In this document: positions 8,823 to 17,139 of the stretch, piece by piece | Position numbering within the stretch: position 1 is the first letter of the stretch | Layout of the letters: each line of letters opens with the position of its first letter | Source: DATLLJ01 sp035537875 | Lineage (GTDB): Bacteria > Acidobacteriota > Vicinamibacteria > Vicinamibacterales > CAVVIG01 | Assembly: GCA_035537875.1 (NCBI GenBank) | Contig: DATLLJ010000143.1 | Location: forward strand, 29,475-93,474 | Direction of reading: 5' to 3' | Length of the DNA: 64,000 bases | Position numbers and translations under genes: made by a program | Notes under the pieces: model-generated | Databases searched by the model: none | The model's input: only the letters and a program-made list of their open reading frames with translations | What the model was told of the DNA's origin: nothing

Positions 8823-9722
8823 CTAGTCGACCAGCTCGGGGCGCTTCCACGGGGTGATGCCGCCGTCGTAGATTCCCCCGTTGTTCTCCTCGCACGAGTA
8901 TTCCATGATCACGTCGGGATAGTTCTTCAAGCGCCACGTCCGGACGTTCATCCACGGTTGCGTGTACATCTTCGGATCGATGACGGTGACCGTGTGCTCC
9001 ATCGTGCGCGAGTCGGTGCGCAGGAACGTGTTGATGAATTTCACGTCCTTGCTGTGGGGATGCCCGGCCGTGTCGAGCTTCGTGTACCCATTGAAGTGCG
9101 ACGTTTCGATCACCAGCGTGTCGCCTTCCCAGCGGCCCGTCGAGAGGCCGTTCCAGCTCTCGGGGAGATCATCGGGCCATTTCATGTCGTTCGTGGGCAC
9201 CCAATGGAACCAGGTGTTCTGCTCGAAGAGAAACGCGAGCGCATCGGGATGGTGAATGATCTGCACGCCGTGCGGCGAATTGATGCTGCGGGACATCCCG
9301 AACGGCAGGCAGCTGCCCGCGTAGTCGCCGTTCTTGACCGGGTCGTATTCCTTCCATTCCTTCAATCCCCGTTCGGTGAACGGCAGATCGAACGTGCGAC
9401 CGCCGCCGCCGGTGGCAGAAGCCGCCGCGTCGGACAACGCCTCGCCTAGACGGGGGAAGGACAGCACTTCGCGCGTCTTCGGATCGCGCACGGTGCCCTT
9501 GGCGCCCATGTTCGGCGTATAGGGGTTGGTCCAATGTCCGCTGAGGTCTGGTTTGCCGTTGGCCAGGCGCGGCACCGGCCCCGCGGGTGGCTGGTTCGCC
9601 GCAGGCGCCCCGCCACGGCCCTGCGCCGGTGGCGCGCCTTGACCCAAGGCAAGGGCGGAGGCCGATGCCACAATGGCGAGCATGCCTGCCGCCTTCACGA
9701 TCGAATTCGGGTGAATCCTCAC
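8823..9722 (-). CDS. Secreted WEGDTLV-family protein (type with PRLANGKPDLSGHW)
   Basis: This 299-residue exported protein has a signal peptide (about residues 1-28), then an Ala/Gln/Pro-rich linker. The conserved opening PVPRLANGKPDLSGHWTNPY follows, then KNGDYAGSCLPFGMSRSINS, then GRWEGDTLVIETSHFNGYT and FLRTDSRTMEHTVTVIDPK. This motif set is repeated in four other proteins of the window and is common in Acidobacteriota, where it is usually called hypothetical. No catalytic site is obvious. The start is GTG. It lacks the C-terminal DUF6152-like extension seen in the two longer paralogues. It may belong functionally with the DUF6152 genes, with which it is convergent. Confidence 0.75.
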   Translation of the reverse strand: MRIHPNSIVKAAGMLAIVASASALALGQGAPPAQGRGGAPAANQPPAGPVPRLANGKPDLSGHWTNPYTPNMGAKGTVRDPKTREVLSFPRLGEALSDAAASATGGGGRTFDLPFTERGLKEWKEYDPVKNGDYAGSCLPFGMSRSINSPHGVQIIHHPDALAFLFEQNTWFHWVPTNDMKWPDDLPESWNGLSTGRWEGDTLVIETSHFNGYTKLDTAGHPHSKDVKFINTFLRTDSRTMEHTVTVIDPKMYTQPWMNVRTWRLKNYPDVIMEYSCEENNGGIYDGGITPWKRPELVD

Positions 9723-9810
9723 GTTGCTCTGCTCCCTTCTCGAAGGCGACCGCGCACTTCGATTCTCTGGAATTTCCTGAAGTTAGGCTAGTCGGGCCGG
9801 TCGCTTCGAG

Positions 9811-11121
9811 TCAAGGCGAAACGCCCGTCCCGAAGTGCACGCGCGTCGATCCGCCGATGCCATGTGCCACGGCGAGATTCAGGCGTACGAACGCGGCAGA
9901 AAACCAGACGGCGCCGCCGACCGCACGTTCGAGGTGTTGGTCTTCGAGCCGGCCACCGTTGTCGTACACCGTGCCGACGTCCACGAAAGCGCTGACGCCC
10001 AGCTTGCCGACGTTGAGCGGCGAGGTCAGCGGCAGGCGCAGCTCGACCGAACCGGCAACCAGCGTGTCGCCGACCGCCGCGCCGCGCCGGAACCCCCGCA
10101 GGTTCGGCATGCCGCCGAGTATCGGCTTGAGATAAGGCGGGAGCGGCGCATCCGAATCCTCGCGCAGCGCCCGGATCACGAGCACGCTCTGCCCCACCAG
10201 GCCGAGATACCCTCGCGCGTCGACCATCATCTGATTGACTGCGCCGGCAGGTCCACGGACATCGGGCTGATCGACGGCCGACCGTTCCCACGCCGCTCTC
10301 GTGTACACGGCGTTGCGCGCCAGCATCGGATCGAGCCGCGTGTCGAACACCATTTCGGCGCCGGTCGACAGAAAGCCATCGTCGCCGCCCAGAAACGTCA
10401 CCTGTTGCCAGCCCGCCGTTCCGCTAACTCGAAGACCTGAGACGAGCGACGCGAGATCGCGTTCGGCGGTGACCCATACGCGCTGCCGATCCTCGTCATC
10501 CTCGAAAAATGGGTGCCGACGCCGTGTGATGGAGGAGCCGAACTCGATGCGGCTGACGGGCGCCTGGATGAATTCCTTGTCGAGCTCGACCGCAGCGCGC
10601 TTTTCTCCCCCCCAGGTGAGCGGGAACGAAATGCGGCTCCGGCGGCCGAGAGCATCGGGTCGGGTCATCCTCACACCGTAGGTGAAGCCATAGCCATCTT
10701 CGAAACGGAGCAGCGGGAGGTACATCAGACCCGGGCCGCCTCGCTCGACGACCCGGGCCGGCTCGTCGGGGCTCCCGCCGCCCTCGATCTTCACCGGCCC
10801 CTCGTCGACGATGACGACGAGGACGATCTGCGTCGGGTCGGCGATCGAAGCAAAGCGCCTCAGCACCTCGACGCGCTCGAAGCGGCCGGCAGCACGCAGG
10901 CGCCCCGTCACCTCGGCCACGGTGTCCGCGCCGACGGGCATGCCGATCTCAATCCCGCCGAGCTGACGAACCTCGTCGTCCGGCGTCAGCAGGTTCCCCT
11001 GGATGCGAATCGCGGCGACGTGTTCTCCGGCCTGGGACGCGGTCTCGTTCGCCGCCTGCTCGGGAACGGGGCTGCCACCCGGCAGAGCCAGTGCAAGAGC
11101 CAGCAGCATGCCCGGGACCAT
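9811..11121 (-). CDS. Omp85/BamA-type outer membrane protein with POTRA domain
   Basis: This 436-residue protein has a signal peptide, one POTRA-like domain near residues 34-110 (AAIRIQGNLLTPDDEVRQL, then RLRAAGRFERVEVLRR, then VVIVDEGPVKI), and a C-terminal barrel of about 300 residues. The barrel contains the FRRGAAVGDTLVAGSVELRLPL strand and the Omp85 C-terminal pattern (GVSAFVDVGTVYDNGG). It is short for BamA, which has five POTRA domains; it resembles small surface-antigen or TpsB/patatin-associated barrels. It would sit in the outer membrane and may insert or export proteins. Its start overlaps the preceding stop by 1 base, so it is the last gene of the sigma-factor operon. Confidence 0.82.
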   Translation of the reverse strand: MVPGMLLALALALPGGSPVPEQAANETASQAGEHVAAIRIQGNLLTPDDEVRQLGGIEIGMPVGADTVAEVTGRLRAAGRFERVEVLRRFASIADPTQIVLVVIVDEGPVKIEGGGSPDEPARVVERGGPGLMYLPLLRFEDGYGFTYGVRMTRPDALGRRSRISFPLTWGGEKRAAVELDKEFIQAPVSRIEFGSSITRRRHPFFEDDEDRQRVWVTAERDLASLVSGLRVSGTAGWQQVTFLGGDDGFLSTGAEMVFDTRLDPMLARNAVYTRAAWERSAVDQPDVRGPAGAVNQMMVDARGYLGLVGQSVLVIRALREDSDAPLPPYLKPILGGMPNLRGFRRGAAVGDTLVAGSVELRLPLTSPLNVGKLGVSAFVDVGTVYDNGGRLEDQHLERAVGGAVWFSAAFVRLNLAVAHGIGGSTRVHFGTGVSP

Positions 11122-12044
11122 CAGCGAACCCTGATCGTCGCTTCGGCCTGCCGGTAATCGGTGTAATCGAGCGCGTAGCGAAAGTCGACTGTTCCGACAG
11201 CCAGCGTCAGCGACGCGTTCATCTCGAGCGCGCGCGGCAGCCAGACGTCCGGAAACGCCTGCCCCATGGTCATCGACGCGCGGACGTCATCCACGCGGGC
11301 GAGCCAGGGAACGGGCAGGAACTCGAACGTGATGTTGTCGTAGGTCATCTTCACGATCTGATGAGCGGTGGGTTCGATCCAGAGCGTCACGAGCGCGACC
11401 TTGTTCATCAGGCGCCTGAGGAGCGCCTCCTGCTGGTTGTTCTCGTTGCTGTCGTTCCGGCCTCGCTGGAACAGGTTCGTCGGGTAGTACTCGATGCGAA
11501 GGACATCCCGGTCCTCGAGGCGCTCGCGGCCCACCAACGCGTACGTCCCCTCGTCGAACCGGAAGCGGAGGAAGTACGCCGATGAAATGAACTCGGGCTG
11601 GCGCGACTGGCGGATGAGTCCGGCCACGTCCGTCGCTGTTTCTTCTGCTGCCGGCGGCGTGTTCGCGGGCGGCGTCTGCGCGGCCGCCCGCTGATCCCGT
11701 CTCTGCACGCGCTTGAGGTAGCTGGCTTCGTATTCGACGCGGTCGTCTTCGCCGATCGTGACGCCGTTGACCCTGACCGGACTGCGGACGAAATACCCGT
11801 CGCGCACGTACCACGTGAAGTCGCGACGCTCTCCCCATAACAGTGTCCGCGCCGGACCTCGCAGCTCAATCTGTTCGCGTTCGTCCAGGATGTACTGCTG
11901 AAGCTTCTTCCAATTGTCGTCGCGGCGCTCGAGGACGCGCTGCATGAACGCGTCGAGATCGGATTGTGCGGCATCGATCGGGACCGCAGACTGGAGCAGC
12001 ACGATGCCGAGCAGCACAATCGTCGCGGCGCCGAGTGGCTTCAC
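11121..12044 (-). CDS. Secreted protein of unknown function in the sigma-factor operon
   Basis: This 307-residue protein has a signal peptide cleaved near residue 25 (VPIDAAQ). The mature part alternates strands with charged loops (YILDEREQIELRGPARTLLWG, FTWYVRDGYFVRSPVRVNGV), a Pro/Ala-rich linker (AAAQTPPANTPPAAEE), then a segment IEYYPTNLF..ALVTLWIEPTAHQIVKMTYDNI. The last part recalls the half-barrel folds of LolA/MucB-type proteins, in which a strand order with 'TLWIDPxxxxIxK' is frequent; I cannot confirm it. Its start overlaps the DUF4252 gene by 4 bases and its stop overlaps the Omp85 start, so all three are tightly coupled, and a periplasmic envelope role is likely. Confidence 0.65.
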   Translation of the reverse strand: MKPLGAATIVLLGIVLLQSAVPIDAAQSDLDAFMQRVLERRDDNWKKLQQYILDEREQIELRGPARTLLWGERRDFTWYVRDGYFVRSPVRVNGVTIGEDDRVEYEASYLKRVQRRDQRAAAQTPPANTPPAAEETATDVAGLIRQSRQPEFISSAYFLRFRFDEGTYALVGRERLEDRDVLRIEYYPTNLFQRGRNDSNENNQQEALLRRLMNKVALVTLWIEPTAHQIVKMTYDNITFEFLPVPWLARVDDVRASMTMGQAFPDVWLPRALEMNASLTLAVGTVDFRYALDYTDYRQAEATIRVR

Positions 12045-12583
12045 TTCTTCTGTTCCTCCAGGTCCAGCTTAGGGATGCCGAACTGTCCGCCCAGGCTCGA
12101 CAGCGTGGCCAGATCGATGGGCCCGACGATGTTGACGAACGTGAGTTCCTTCGGCTCGGCAGCAATGACCACGAGGCCCGCAATCTGCTCCTTCACCATC
12201 TTAAAGAACACCTCGACATTCTCTCCGTCTTTCTTGCTGGTGACGCTCACCATTTTCGACCAGGTGGGAGCCTTCAGCTGCGACCGCAAGGACTCGACGT
12301 CGGCCTCGGTGTACTGGTCGGGTTCGGCGAACTCGAAGCTCCTGACGTAGATGCCCTTGAGGTTGGCGATCAGGTTCTTGGCGACTTTCTCCTCCGGATC
12401 GTTCGACGACAGAAACTTCGACGCCAGCTGCAGCAGGGCACCGTCCACCGTGACGTTGACGGTCTCGACCGCCTTGGCCGCCAGGCGCTCGACGTTCACC
12501 GGGATCGTGATGTCCTGCGCGCGGCTGTCGCTTGCCGACGCCACGATGAGCGTCGCGATCACTCCCGTAATGATGGATCTCAT
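12041..12583 (-). CDS. Secreted DUF4252 protein
   Basis: The 180-residue protein has signal peptide MRSIITGVIATLIVASASDS followed by RAQD. The mature domain shows VERLAAKAVETVNVTVDGALLQLASKFLS, then KNLIANLKGIYVRSFEFAEPDQYTE, the recognisable DUF4252 signature, and ends with FGIPKLDLEEQKK. The start at 12583 is preceded by GGGGAGGAA; the much longer in-frame extension is out of place because it would cover the anti-sigma gene. DUF4252 proteins often sit beside ECF sigma/anti-sigma pairs, as here, but their function is unknown. It may act as a periplasmic factor under the control of the sigma factor. Confidence 0.82.
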   Translation of the reverse strand: MRSIITGVIATLIVASASDSRAQDITIPVNVERLAAKAVETVNVTVDGALLQLASKFLSSNDPEEKVAKNLIANLKGIYVRSFEFAEPDQYTEADVESLRSQLKAPTWSKMVSVTSKKDGENVEVFFKMVKEQIAGLVVIAAEPKELTFVNIVGPIDLATLSSLGGQFGIPKLDLEEQKK

Positions 12584-12593
12584 GGTTCCTCCC

Positions 12594-12941
12594 CTAAGGG
12601 TTGCGGCCCGTCTCGTGCAGCCGGTTGATCTTCGTTTGGACGAGCTGCAGCTTGCTCCCGGCAATCTGCAACGCCTGGACGACCTGCTCCCTCGCCGCCT
12701 CTCCTGCGGCCTGTTCCTGACGCCGCGCGCGGTATTCCAGACCCCCGGCGACGGCCGCCACCAGCGCCGCCGCGACGGCCCAGCGAACGAAGGCCGGGGT
12801 GCTCGATTTCGTGCTTGGCAGATTCGCGCGCGTTTCGGTCGCCGAAGGCTTTCCCGCGCGACGAAGCACACGCTCTGCAAAGCCGCCGGGCGGCTCGACC
12901 CTTCCCATCATCTTCCGCAGTTCGTCGTCCAGTTCTGTCAT
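12594..12941 (-). CDS. Anti-sigma-factor-like single-pass membrane protein
   Basis: This 115-residue protein has a short charged cytoplasmic part (MTELDDELRKMMGRVEPPGG, then FAERVLRRAGKP), one transmembrane helix at about residues 52-75 (AFVRWAVAAALVAAVAGG) and a charged outer tail. It begins 4 bases inside the 3' end of the ECF sigma gene (ATGA overlap), the usual arrangement for a sigma/anti-sigma pair. No HxxxCxxC zinc motif is visible, so it is not a ZAS-type anti-sigma factor. The role as anti-sigma is inferred from context and topology, not from a clear domain match. Confidence 0.6.
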   Translation of the reverse strand: MTELDDELRKMMGRVEPPGGFAERVLRRAGKPSATETRANLPSTKSSTPAFVRWAVAAALVAAVAGGLEYRARRQEQAAGEAAREQVVQALQIAGSKLQLVQTKINRLHETGRNP

Positions 12942-13477
12942 AGCACTACGTCTCCAAACACCCGCAACACCTTCTCGCGCAGCATGGCGAGCGAGCGCTG
13001 CAGGTGACTTTTCACCGTGGCGATCGGTATCGCCAGCAGATCGGCGATCTCCTGCGGCGTCAGATCTTCCTGATAGCGCAGGACCACGACCATGCGCGGC
13101 GCAGGCGGCAGCGAGTCCACGAGCTGTCTGAGCCTGCGTGAGAGCCACGGATCGCGTGCGACCGTGCGCGCCGCCGGCTCGGGCACGTCCTCGAGGCTGA
13201 CCTGCGACCACTTCCGGCGCCGCGAGTAGTCGATGCACCGTTGGCTCGTGACTCTCCGAAGCCAGAAGACGAGGTGCTCGCCCGAAGCGATCGCGTGGAG
13301 GTTCTTGTGGAGCTGGAGAAACACGTCCTGCGCCACTTCCTCGGCCACCTGACGGTCCCGCAGGAAATTGACCGCAAGGCTGAAGACCATCGACTGGTGC
13401 TCGAGGACAATCGCCGCGAAATCGCCGCGATTGAGCTTCGATTCCAGTGGAGCGTTCACGCGTGCGGGCTGCGCCAT
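12938..13477 (-). CDS. ECF RNA polymerase sigma factor (sigma-70 family)
   Basis: The 179-residue protein has region 2 (AIVLEHQSMVFSLAVNFLRD, then VAEEVAQDVFLQLHKNL and FWLRRVTSQRCIDYSRRRK) and region 4 (LPPAPRMVVVLRYQEDLTPQEIADLLAIPIATVKSHLQRSL), the complete set for an ECF sigma factor. It should direct RNA polymerase to envelope-related promoters. It is the first gene of a five-gene operon whose later members are an anti-sigma-like protein, DUF4252, a secreted protein and an outer-membrane barrel. The intergenic space to the divergent padR gene contains the promoters for both. Confidence 0.9.
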   Translation of the reverse strand: MAQPARVNAPLESKLNRGDFAAIVLEHQSMVFSLAVNFLRDRQVAEEVAQDVFLQLHKNLHAIASGEHLVFWLRRVTSQRCIDYSRRRKWSQVSLEDVPEPAARTVARDPWLSRRLRQLVDSLPPAPRMVVVLRYQEDLTPQEIADLLAIPIATVKSHLQRSLAMLREKVLRVFGDVVL

Positions 13478-13549
13478 TCGGTTCTCTCGCTACCCCTCAC
13501 TGAGATATACGAGGGTGGGCGTCGGTGAGGACGCAGAAAGAACGGGGTG

Positions 13550-13578
13550 TTGACAGCCTTGCGTGACTCTGCTACCTT
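13550..13578 (+). promoter_or_regulatory. Promoter of padR
   Basis: TTGACA (13550-13555), 17-base spacer, TACCTT (13573-13578). The -10 box lies inside the palindrome described next, so repressor binding should block it. Confidence 0.7.
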
Positions 13579-13594
13579 GTTACCACAAGGTAGC
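13571..13594. promoter_or_regulatory. Palindromic operator candidate for PadR
   Basis: A perfect 10-bp inverted repeat (GCTACCTTGT and ACAAGGTAGC) with a 4-base spacer TACC overlaps the -10 element of padR. Its position and symmetry fit autorepression by the PadR protein encoded 10 bases downstream. The binding itself is not shown. Confidence 0.65.
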
Positions 13595-13604
13595 TTCGCA
13601 AGGC

Positions 13605-13928
13605 ATGGACCTTTCCGAGAAATTCGGGCCGATTCGCAAGGGACTCCTCGAGTTCCTCATCCTGAAGATCATCGCGGCCAGCGAAGTCTACGTCGCTGAC
13701 ATGCTGAAGCGCCTGAGCACCACCGACTTCGCGACGCAGGAAGGCACGCTCTACCCGCTCCTCAGCAAGCTGCGCCGCGAAGGGCTCGTCGAGTACGAGT
13801 GGCGGGAATCCGACGCCGGGCCGCCGCGCAAGTACTACACCCTCACCGCTAAGGGCACCGCCCAGCTGGCGGAGCTCGACCAGTACTGGAAACACATCAA
13901 CAAAACGATCAGCCAGCTCGGGAGCTAG
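13605..13928 (+). CDS. PadR-family transcriptional regulator
   Basis: The 107-residue protein is a short PadR regulator: a winged helix starting at KFGPIRKGLLEFLILKIIAAS, with the recognition helix in ATQEGTLYPLLSKLRREGLVEYEW, then the wing PRKYYTLTAKGTAQLAEL, and a C-terminal dimerisation helix. PadR proteins act as dimeric repressors of envelope or transport genes, and often of their own promoter. The start at 13605 follows a perfect palindrome overlapping the -10 box. Only 1 base separates it from the PspC gene, so the two are co-transcribed. Confidence 0.9.
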   Translation: MDLSEKFGPIRKGLLEFLILKIIAASEVYVADMLKRLSTTDFATQEGTLYPLLSKLRREGLVEYEWRESDAGPPRKYYTLTAKGTAQLAELDQYWKHINKTISQLGS

Positions 13929-13929
13929 T

Positions 13930-15147
13930 ATGCACAAAGTCATCGTCATCGACCTGAACGGCAACGCATACCAGGTAGACGAGCCCGGCTACGACTCACT
14001 GCGCGCCTATCTCGATCGCGCGGAGACGCAGCTCAAGTCCAGTCCCGACTTCGTCGAGATCATGGCCGATCTCGAAGGCGCCATCGGCGAGAAGTGCCAG
14101 CGCTTTCTGGGTCCGCACAAGAGCGTGGTCAGCGCTGCCGAGATCGATCAAATCCTCGCGGACATGGGGCCGGTCGAGCCCGCGGCCGGAGGCGCCAGTG
14201 AGGAGACTCCGCCGAAGGAGCGGACTGGCAGAGACTCCGATCAGAAACGCGGATCGGCCAGCCCGCCCAAGCGCCTCTACCAGATCGCCGACGGCGCGAT
14301 GTTCAGCGGCGTCTGCAACGGCATCGCGGCCTATTTCAACGTCGACGTGACGATCGTGCGGATTCTCTTCGTCATCCTGGCGTTCCTCTCCGGTGGGATC
14401 GCCGTTGCCGTGTATTTCGTTCTGATGGTCGTGATCCCGATTGCCACCACGTCGGAAGAGCACGCCGCCGCCCACGGTCAGCCGTTCAACGCCCAGGAAG
14501 TCGTCGATCAGGCAAGGAAGAGCTATTCTGAATTCAAGAACGACAAGGAGCAATGGAAGCAGCGCTGGCGATGGCAGCAGCGGCTCTGGCACCGTCAGTT
14601 CATCAGACAGCAGCGCCGATGGCGACGGAACTGGCCCCCTGGGCCCTGGTCGCGCGAGGCCTCTCAGAACATTCCGTACGGCGCTCGAGTCATCGCCGGA
14701 ACGATGCTGCCGGTCCTGGGGATCGTCAACGCGGGACTGGTCCTGTTGCTGCTCTACTCGATCTTCTCAGTCATGCTCCGGGGCATGCTGTTCGGCTGGT
14801 CTTTGCCCCCCGATATCCCGCGATGGATCGGCGTCGTCGGCGTCGTCGTCGCCTATCTCGTCATCGCCTTACCGTTCAAGTTGGGCAAATATGCGGCCCA
14901 CGAGGCAGTTGGCGGACGGCATGCCCCTTGGGCGGGGCTTCTCGAACTGGTGTTCATCGTCCTCTTCTTCTGGCTTGCTTACACCTATGTTCCGGTGTTC
15001 CGCGATTTCCTCAACGCCATCGGCGCGCTCCTTCAGGAGCTGTTCCGACCGCGTGGGGGTGGCACGCTCCAGGCGGCGATGATCTGCCTTGGTGGATGGG
15101 GTATAGAAAAAAAGGCGGGTCCAACGGACCCGCCCAGGTCGATTTAG
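13930..15147 (+). CDS. PspC-domain membrane protein
   Basis: This 405-residue protein has an N-terminal cytoplasmic part (residues 1-110; MHKVIVIDLNGNAYQVDEPG, then AYLDRAETQLKSSPDFVEIMADLEGAIGEK), a PspC domain at about residues 117-170 (LYQIADGAMFSGVCNGIAAYF, then RILFVILAFLSGGIAVAVYFV), a charged Trp/Arg/Gln-rich middle segment (KQRWRWQQRLWHRQFIRQQRR) and three further membrane helices. PadR followed by a PspC-domain protein is a recurrent pair in Acidobacteriota; it suggests membrane-stress control. The last 15 codons run through a hairpin that is a perfect terminator for the opposite gene (see findings), so the C-terminal end (EKKAGPTDPPRSI) may be imposed by that structure. Confidence 0.85.
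   Translation: MHKVIVIDLNGNAYQVDEPGYDSLRAYLDRAETQLKSSPDFVEIMADLEGAIGEKCQRFLGPHKSVVSAAEIDQILADMGPVEPAAGGASEETPPKERTGRDSDQKRGSASPPKRLYQIADGAMFSGVCNGIAAYFNVDVTIVRILFVILAFLSGGIAVAVYFVLMVVIPIATTSEEHAAAHGQPFNAQEVVDQARKSYSEFKNDKEQWKQRWRWQQRLWHRQFIRQQRRWRRNWPPGPWSREASQNIPYGARVIAGTMLPVLGIVNAGLVLLLLYSIFSVMLRGMLFGWSLPPDIPRWIGVVGVVVAYLVIALPFKLGKYAAHEAVGGRHAPWAGLLELVFIVLFFWLAYTYVPVFRDFLNAIGALLQELFRPRGGGTLQAAMICLGGWGIEKKAGPTDPPRSI
15107..15134 (-). terminator. Rho-independent terminator inside the 3' end of the PspC gene
   Basis: On the minus strand, GGCGGGTCC, loop GTT, GGACCCGCC is followed by seven T. It lies just past the stop of the minus-strand gene that ends at 15158 and overlaps the C-terminal codons of the PspC gene. 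Confidence 0.85.
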
Positions 15148-15157
15148 AGAGCGGAGA

Positions 15158-15970
15158 CTACGGGACGATGGTCGTGGAACGATCGACCGTGTCCATATTG
15201 CCCACCATGAGCTCGTGGGCGTAGTTGGCCTGCTGGCAGACGTATTCCCACGGCTCCAGATCGGGGTTGAAGCGCATGAAGAAGTAACCGGTCCACGGCT
15301 GCGTGTAGACGTTGGGGTCGTCCACGGTCACTTCGTACTTCATGCCGAGCGCGCTGATCCGGGTGAATCGTTCGAGCGTCCGCAGCTTCTCGGTGTGAGG
15401 CAGCCCGCGTCGATCCAGCCAGAACCTCTCGTTGTAGCCCGTCGACTCGACTACCAGCGTGTCGCCTTCCCACCAGCCGACGGAGTGCCCGTAGTACGTG
15501 GGATCGGCATTTTTCGGATGCGTCCGGCCGTCCATGTAGACGATCCGGAAGGTGTGCGGGCCGCCTTCGTCGAAGATGTAGATGCGGTCACCGAGTTCGA
15601 CGAACTCGACGCCGTACGGGGTCAGGAACTGCCGGGCGACGCCCGAGGCTTTGCAGCGCGTGTGCGGTTCCAGCTCGTGCTTCTGACGGTCGACGTAGAG
15701 CGCTTTCGCCCAGGGCTGGAACGGCACTTTTTCGAACTCGAGGATCGGGTTCGCGGTGCTGAAGAGCGGCGTCCACAGTCCTTTGTCGTTCCCGCCTCCG
15801 ATCATGATTCGGCCGTTGGGCAGGCGCGGCGCCGGTCCCGCGTCTTTTGGCGGTTCGTTGCGTTCGAAGTTGGAAAGCCCTCGGATCTCGGTCGTCTGCG
15901 CGAAGGACGGGGCGGAGAAAAGCCAAACGGCCAGCCCGGAGGCTGCCGTCACAAGGAGCCGATGTCGCAT
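15158..15970 (-). CDS. Secreted WEGDTLV-family protein (type with PAPRLPNGR)
   Basis: This 270-residue protein has signal peptide MRHRLLVTAASGLAVWLFSA followed by PSFAQ. It shows the variant opening PAPRLPNGRIMIGGGNDKGLW, a Cys-containing block (LEPHTRCKASGVARQFLTPYGVEFVE), GGPHTFRIVYMDGRTHPK, GWWEGDTLVVESTGYNERFWLD, then TVDDPNVYTQPWTGYFFMRF and a second Cys (YVCQQANYAHELM). The shared Cys positions also occur in the paralogue at 18306. The start is the ATG 7 bases after AGGAGG; a TTG just before it is less likely. Function unknown. Confidence 0.75.
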   Translation of the reverse strand: MRHRLLVTAASGLAVWLFSAPSFAQTTEIRGLSNFERNEPPKDAGPAPRLPNGRIMIGGGNDKGLWTPLFSTANPILEFEKVPFQPWAKALYVDRQKHELEPHTRCKASGVARQFLTPYGVEFVELGDRIYIFDEGGPHTFRIVYMDGRTHPKNADPTYYGHSVGWWEGDTLVVESTGYNERFWLDRRGLPHTEKLRTLERFTRISALGMKYEVTVDDPNVYTQPWTGYFFMRFNPDLEPWEYVCQQANYAHELMVGNMDTVDRSTTIVP

Positions 15971-16007
15971 CAACCTACCTCCTGATCTGACCGACGATCA
16001 TACACTG

Positions 16008-17105
16008 TCATCGCAGATCGATGAGGTTCTTGCCCTCCGTATACGTCTGGGCGCGCAATTCATTGGGGTTCTGCTTGCTCGGAACCGCCTGGAATGTGAT
16101 TGTTTTGCCCGTCTGGATGTCGACCTCGTCGAGGCCCCGCGCGTCCAGGCGGATCGGCGGCCCGAGCACCACCTCCCACGCTTTGCCGGCGACCTCGATC
16201 GTCGCCGTCGCGAGCCCGTCGCGCTCCCAGGTACTCCTCTTGATGACGCCGGTGTACGTCTGGGGTTTGGTCAGGTCGAAGGCCGTCCATTCCCATTTCG
16301 CCGGCACGATGCTCGGGTCGTCGTTCGGCTGGGTCCACGGCGTGACCGCGCCTTCGAGCAGCGTGGTCATGTTGGTCTCCATGCACCCGTACTCCATCAG
16401 CTCCACCTCGGGCGAGAGGACGAAGACGCGTTCGTTCTTGATCGGCCGCGTATACGTTTTCGGATCCTCCAGCACCCAGTCGAACGTCATGCGTCCCATG
16501 GTCGGGCGCGTGAACCGCATGATGAGGTGCGCCTCCTCGCTCATCGGGTGACCTTGCGTACCGAGTTTGGCGTAGCCGTTCAGGTTGACGACGTCGATGA
16601 CCAGCGTGTCGCCTTCCCAGTGACCGCGCGAATCGCCGAACCAGGTGGGCGCCCAGTCCTTCCGGTGCGGCAGCCCCTCGGTGTTCACGAGCTGAAACAT
16701 CGTGCTCTGCTCGAACAGGAACGAGATGTACTCGTTGTTCTGAAGAATCTGCATCGGGTGGGGCGAAAACGATCGGATCCAGCCAAATGGCATGCAGCTG
16801 CCGGCGTAGTCGCCGTTCTTCGCCTGGTTGTAGTTGTCCCACTGCTTCTGGCCCCACGGCGTGAACGGCAACGGGTTGGTCTCCCCTTTGGTGCTGCTTC
16901 CATCCGGGTTCGTGAACGTCCGCGTGATGTCGGGGACGAAGGGACGGGTCCAGTTGCCGCTGAAGTCCGGCTTGCCATTCGGCAAGCGCGGCGCCGGCGC
17001 GTTCGCGTCGACCTTCATCTTGGCCGACTGCGCCGCGGTCAACGCCGGTGACGCGAGGATGCCTGCCAACACGAGCGCCGTGACCGTCCAACTCGAGCGG
17101 TTCAT
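16008..17105 (-). CDS. Secreted WEGDTLV-family protein with C-terminal DUF6152-like domain, copy 1
   Basis: The 365 residues comprise a signal peptide (to about residue 26, TAAQS), the conserved opening APRLPNGKPDFSGNWTRP, KNGDYAGSCMPFGWIRSFSP, GHWEGDTLVIDVVNLNGYAKL and a block ending at about residue 260. The C-terminal 100 residues (FDLTKPQTYTGVIKRSTW, then ATIEVAGKAWEVVLGPP, then TGKTITFQAVPSK) follow the order of motifs in the stand-alone DUF6152 proteins (EFDTTKTIKFVGKVKEVNW, then VFRVEGGAP, then ETVTVTGNRAK). I infer a fused DUF6152-like domain. The neighbour at 17185 is a close copy. Role unknown. Confidence 0.75.
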   Translation of the reverse strand: MNRSSWTVTALVLAGILASPALTAAQSAKMKVDANAPAPRLPNGKPDFSGNWTRPFVPDITRTFTNPDGSSTKGETNPLPFTPWGQKQWDNYNQAKNGDYAGSCMPFGWIRSFSPHPMQILQNNEYISFLFEQSTMFQLVNTEGLPHRKDWAPTWFGDSRGHWEGDTLVIDVVNLNGYAKLGTQGHPMSEEAHLIMRFTRPTMGRMTFDWVLEDPKTYTRPIKNERVFVLSPEVELMEYGCMETNMTTLLEGAVTPWTQPNDDPSIVPAKWEWTAFDLTKPQTYTGVIKRSTWERDGLATATIEVAGKAWEVVLGPPIRLDARGLDEVDIQTGKTITFQAVPSKQNPNELRAQTYTEGKNLIDLR

Positions 17106-17139
17106 GAGTGCGTCCTCCGTATGACGGTATCAAAAGAAA

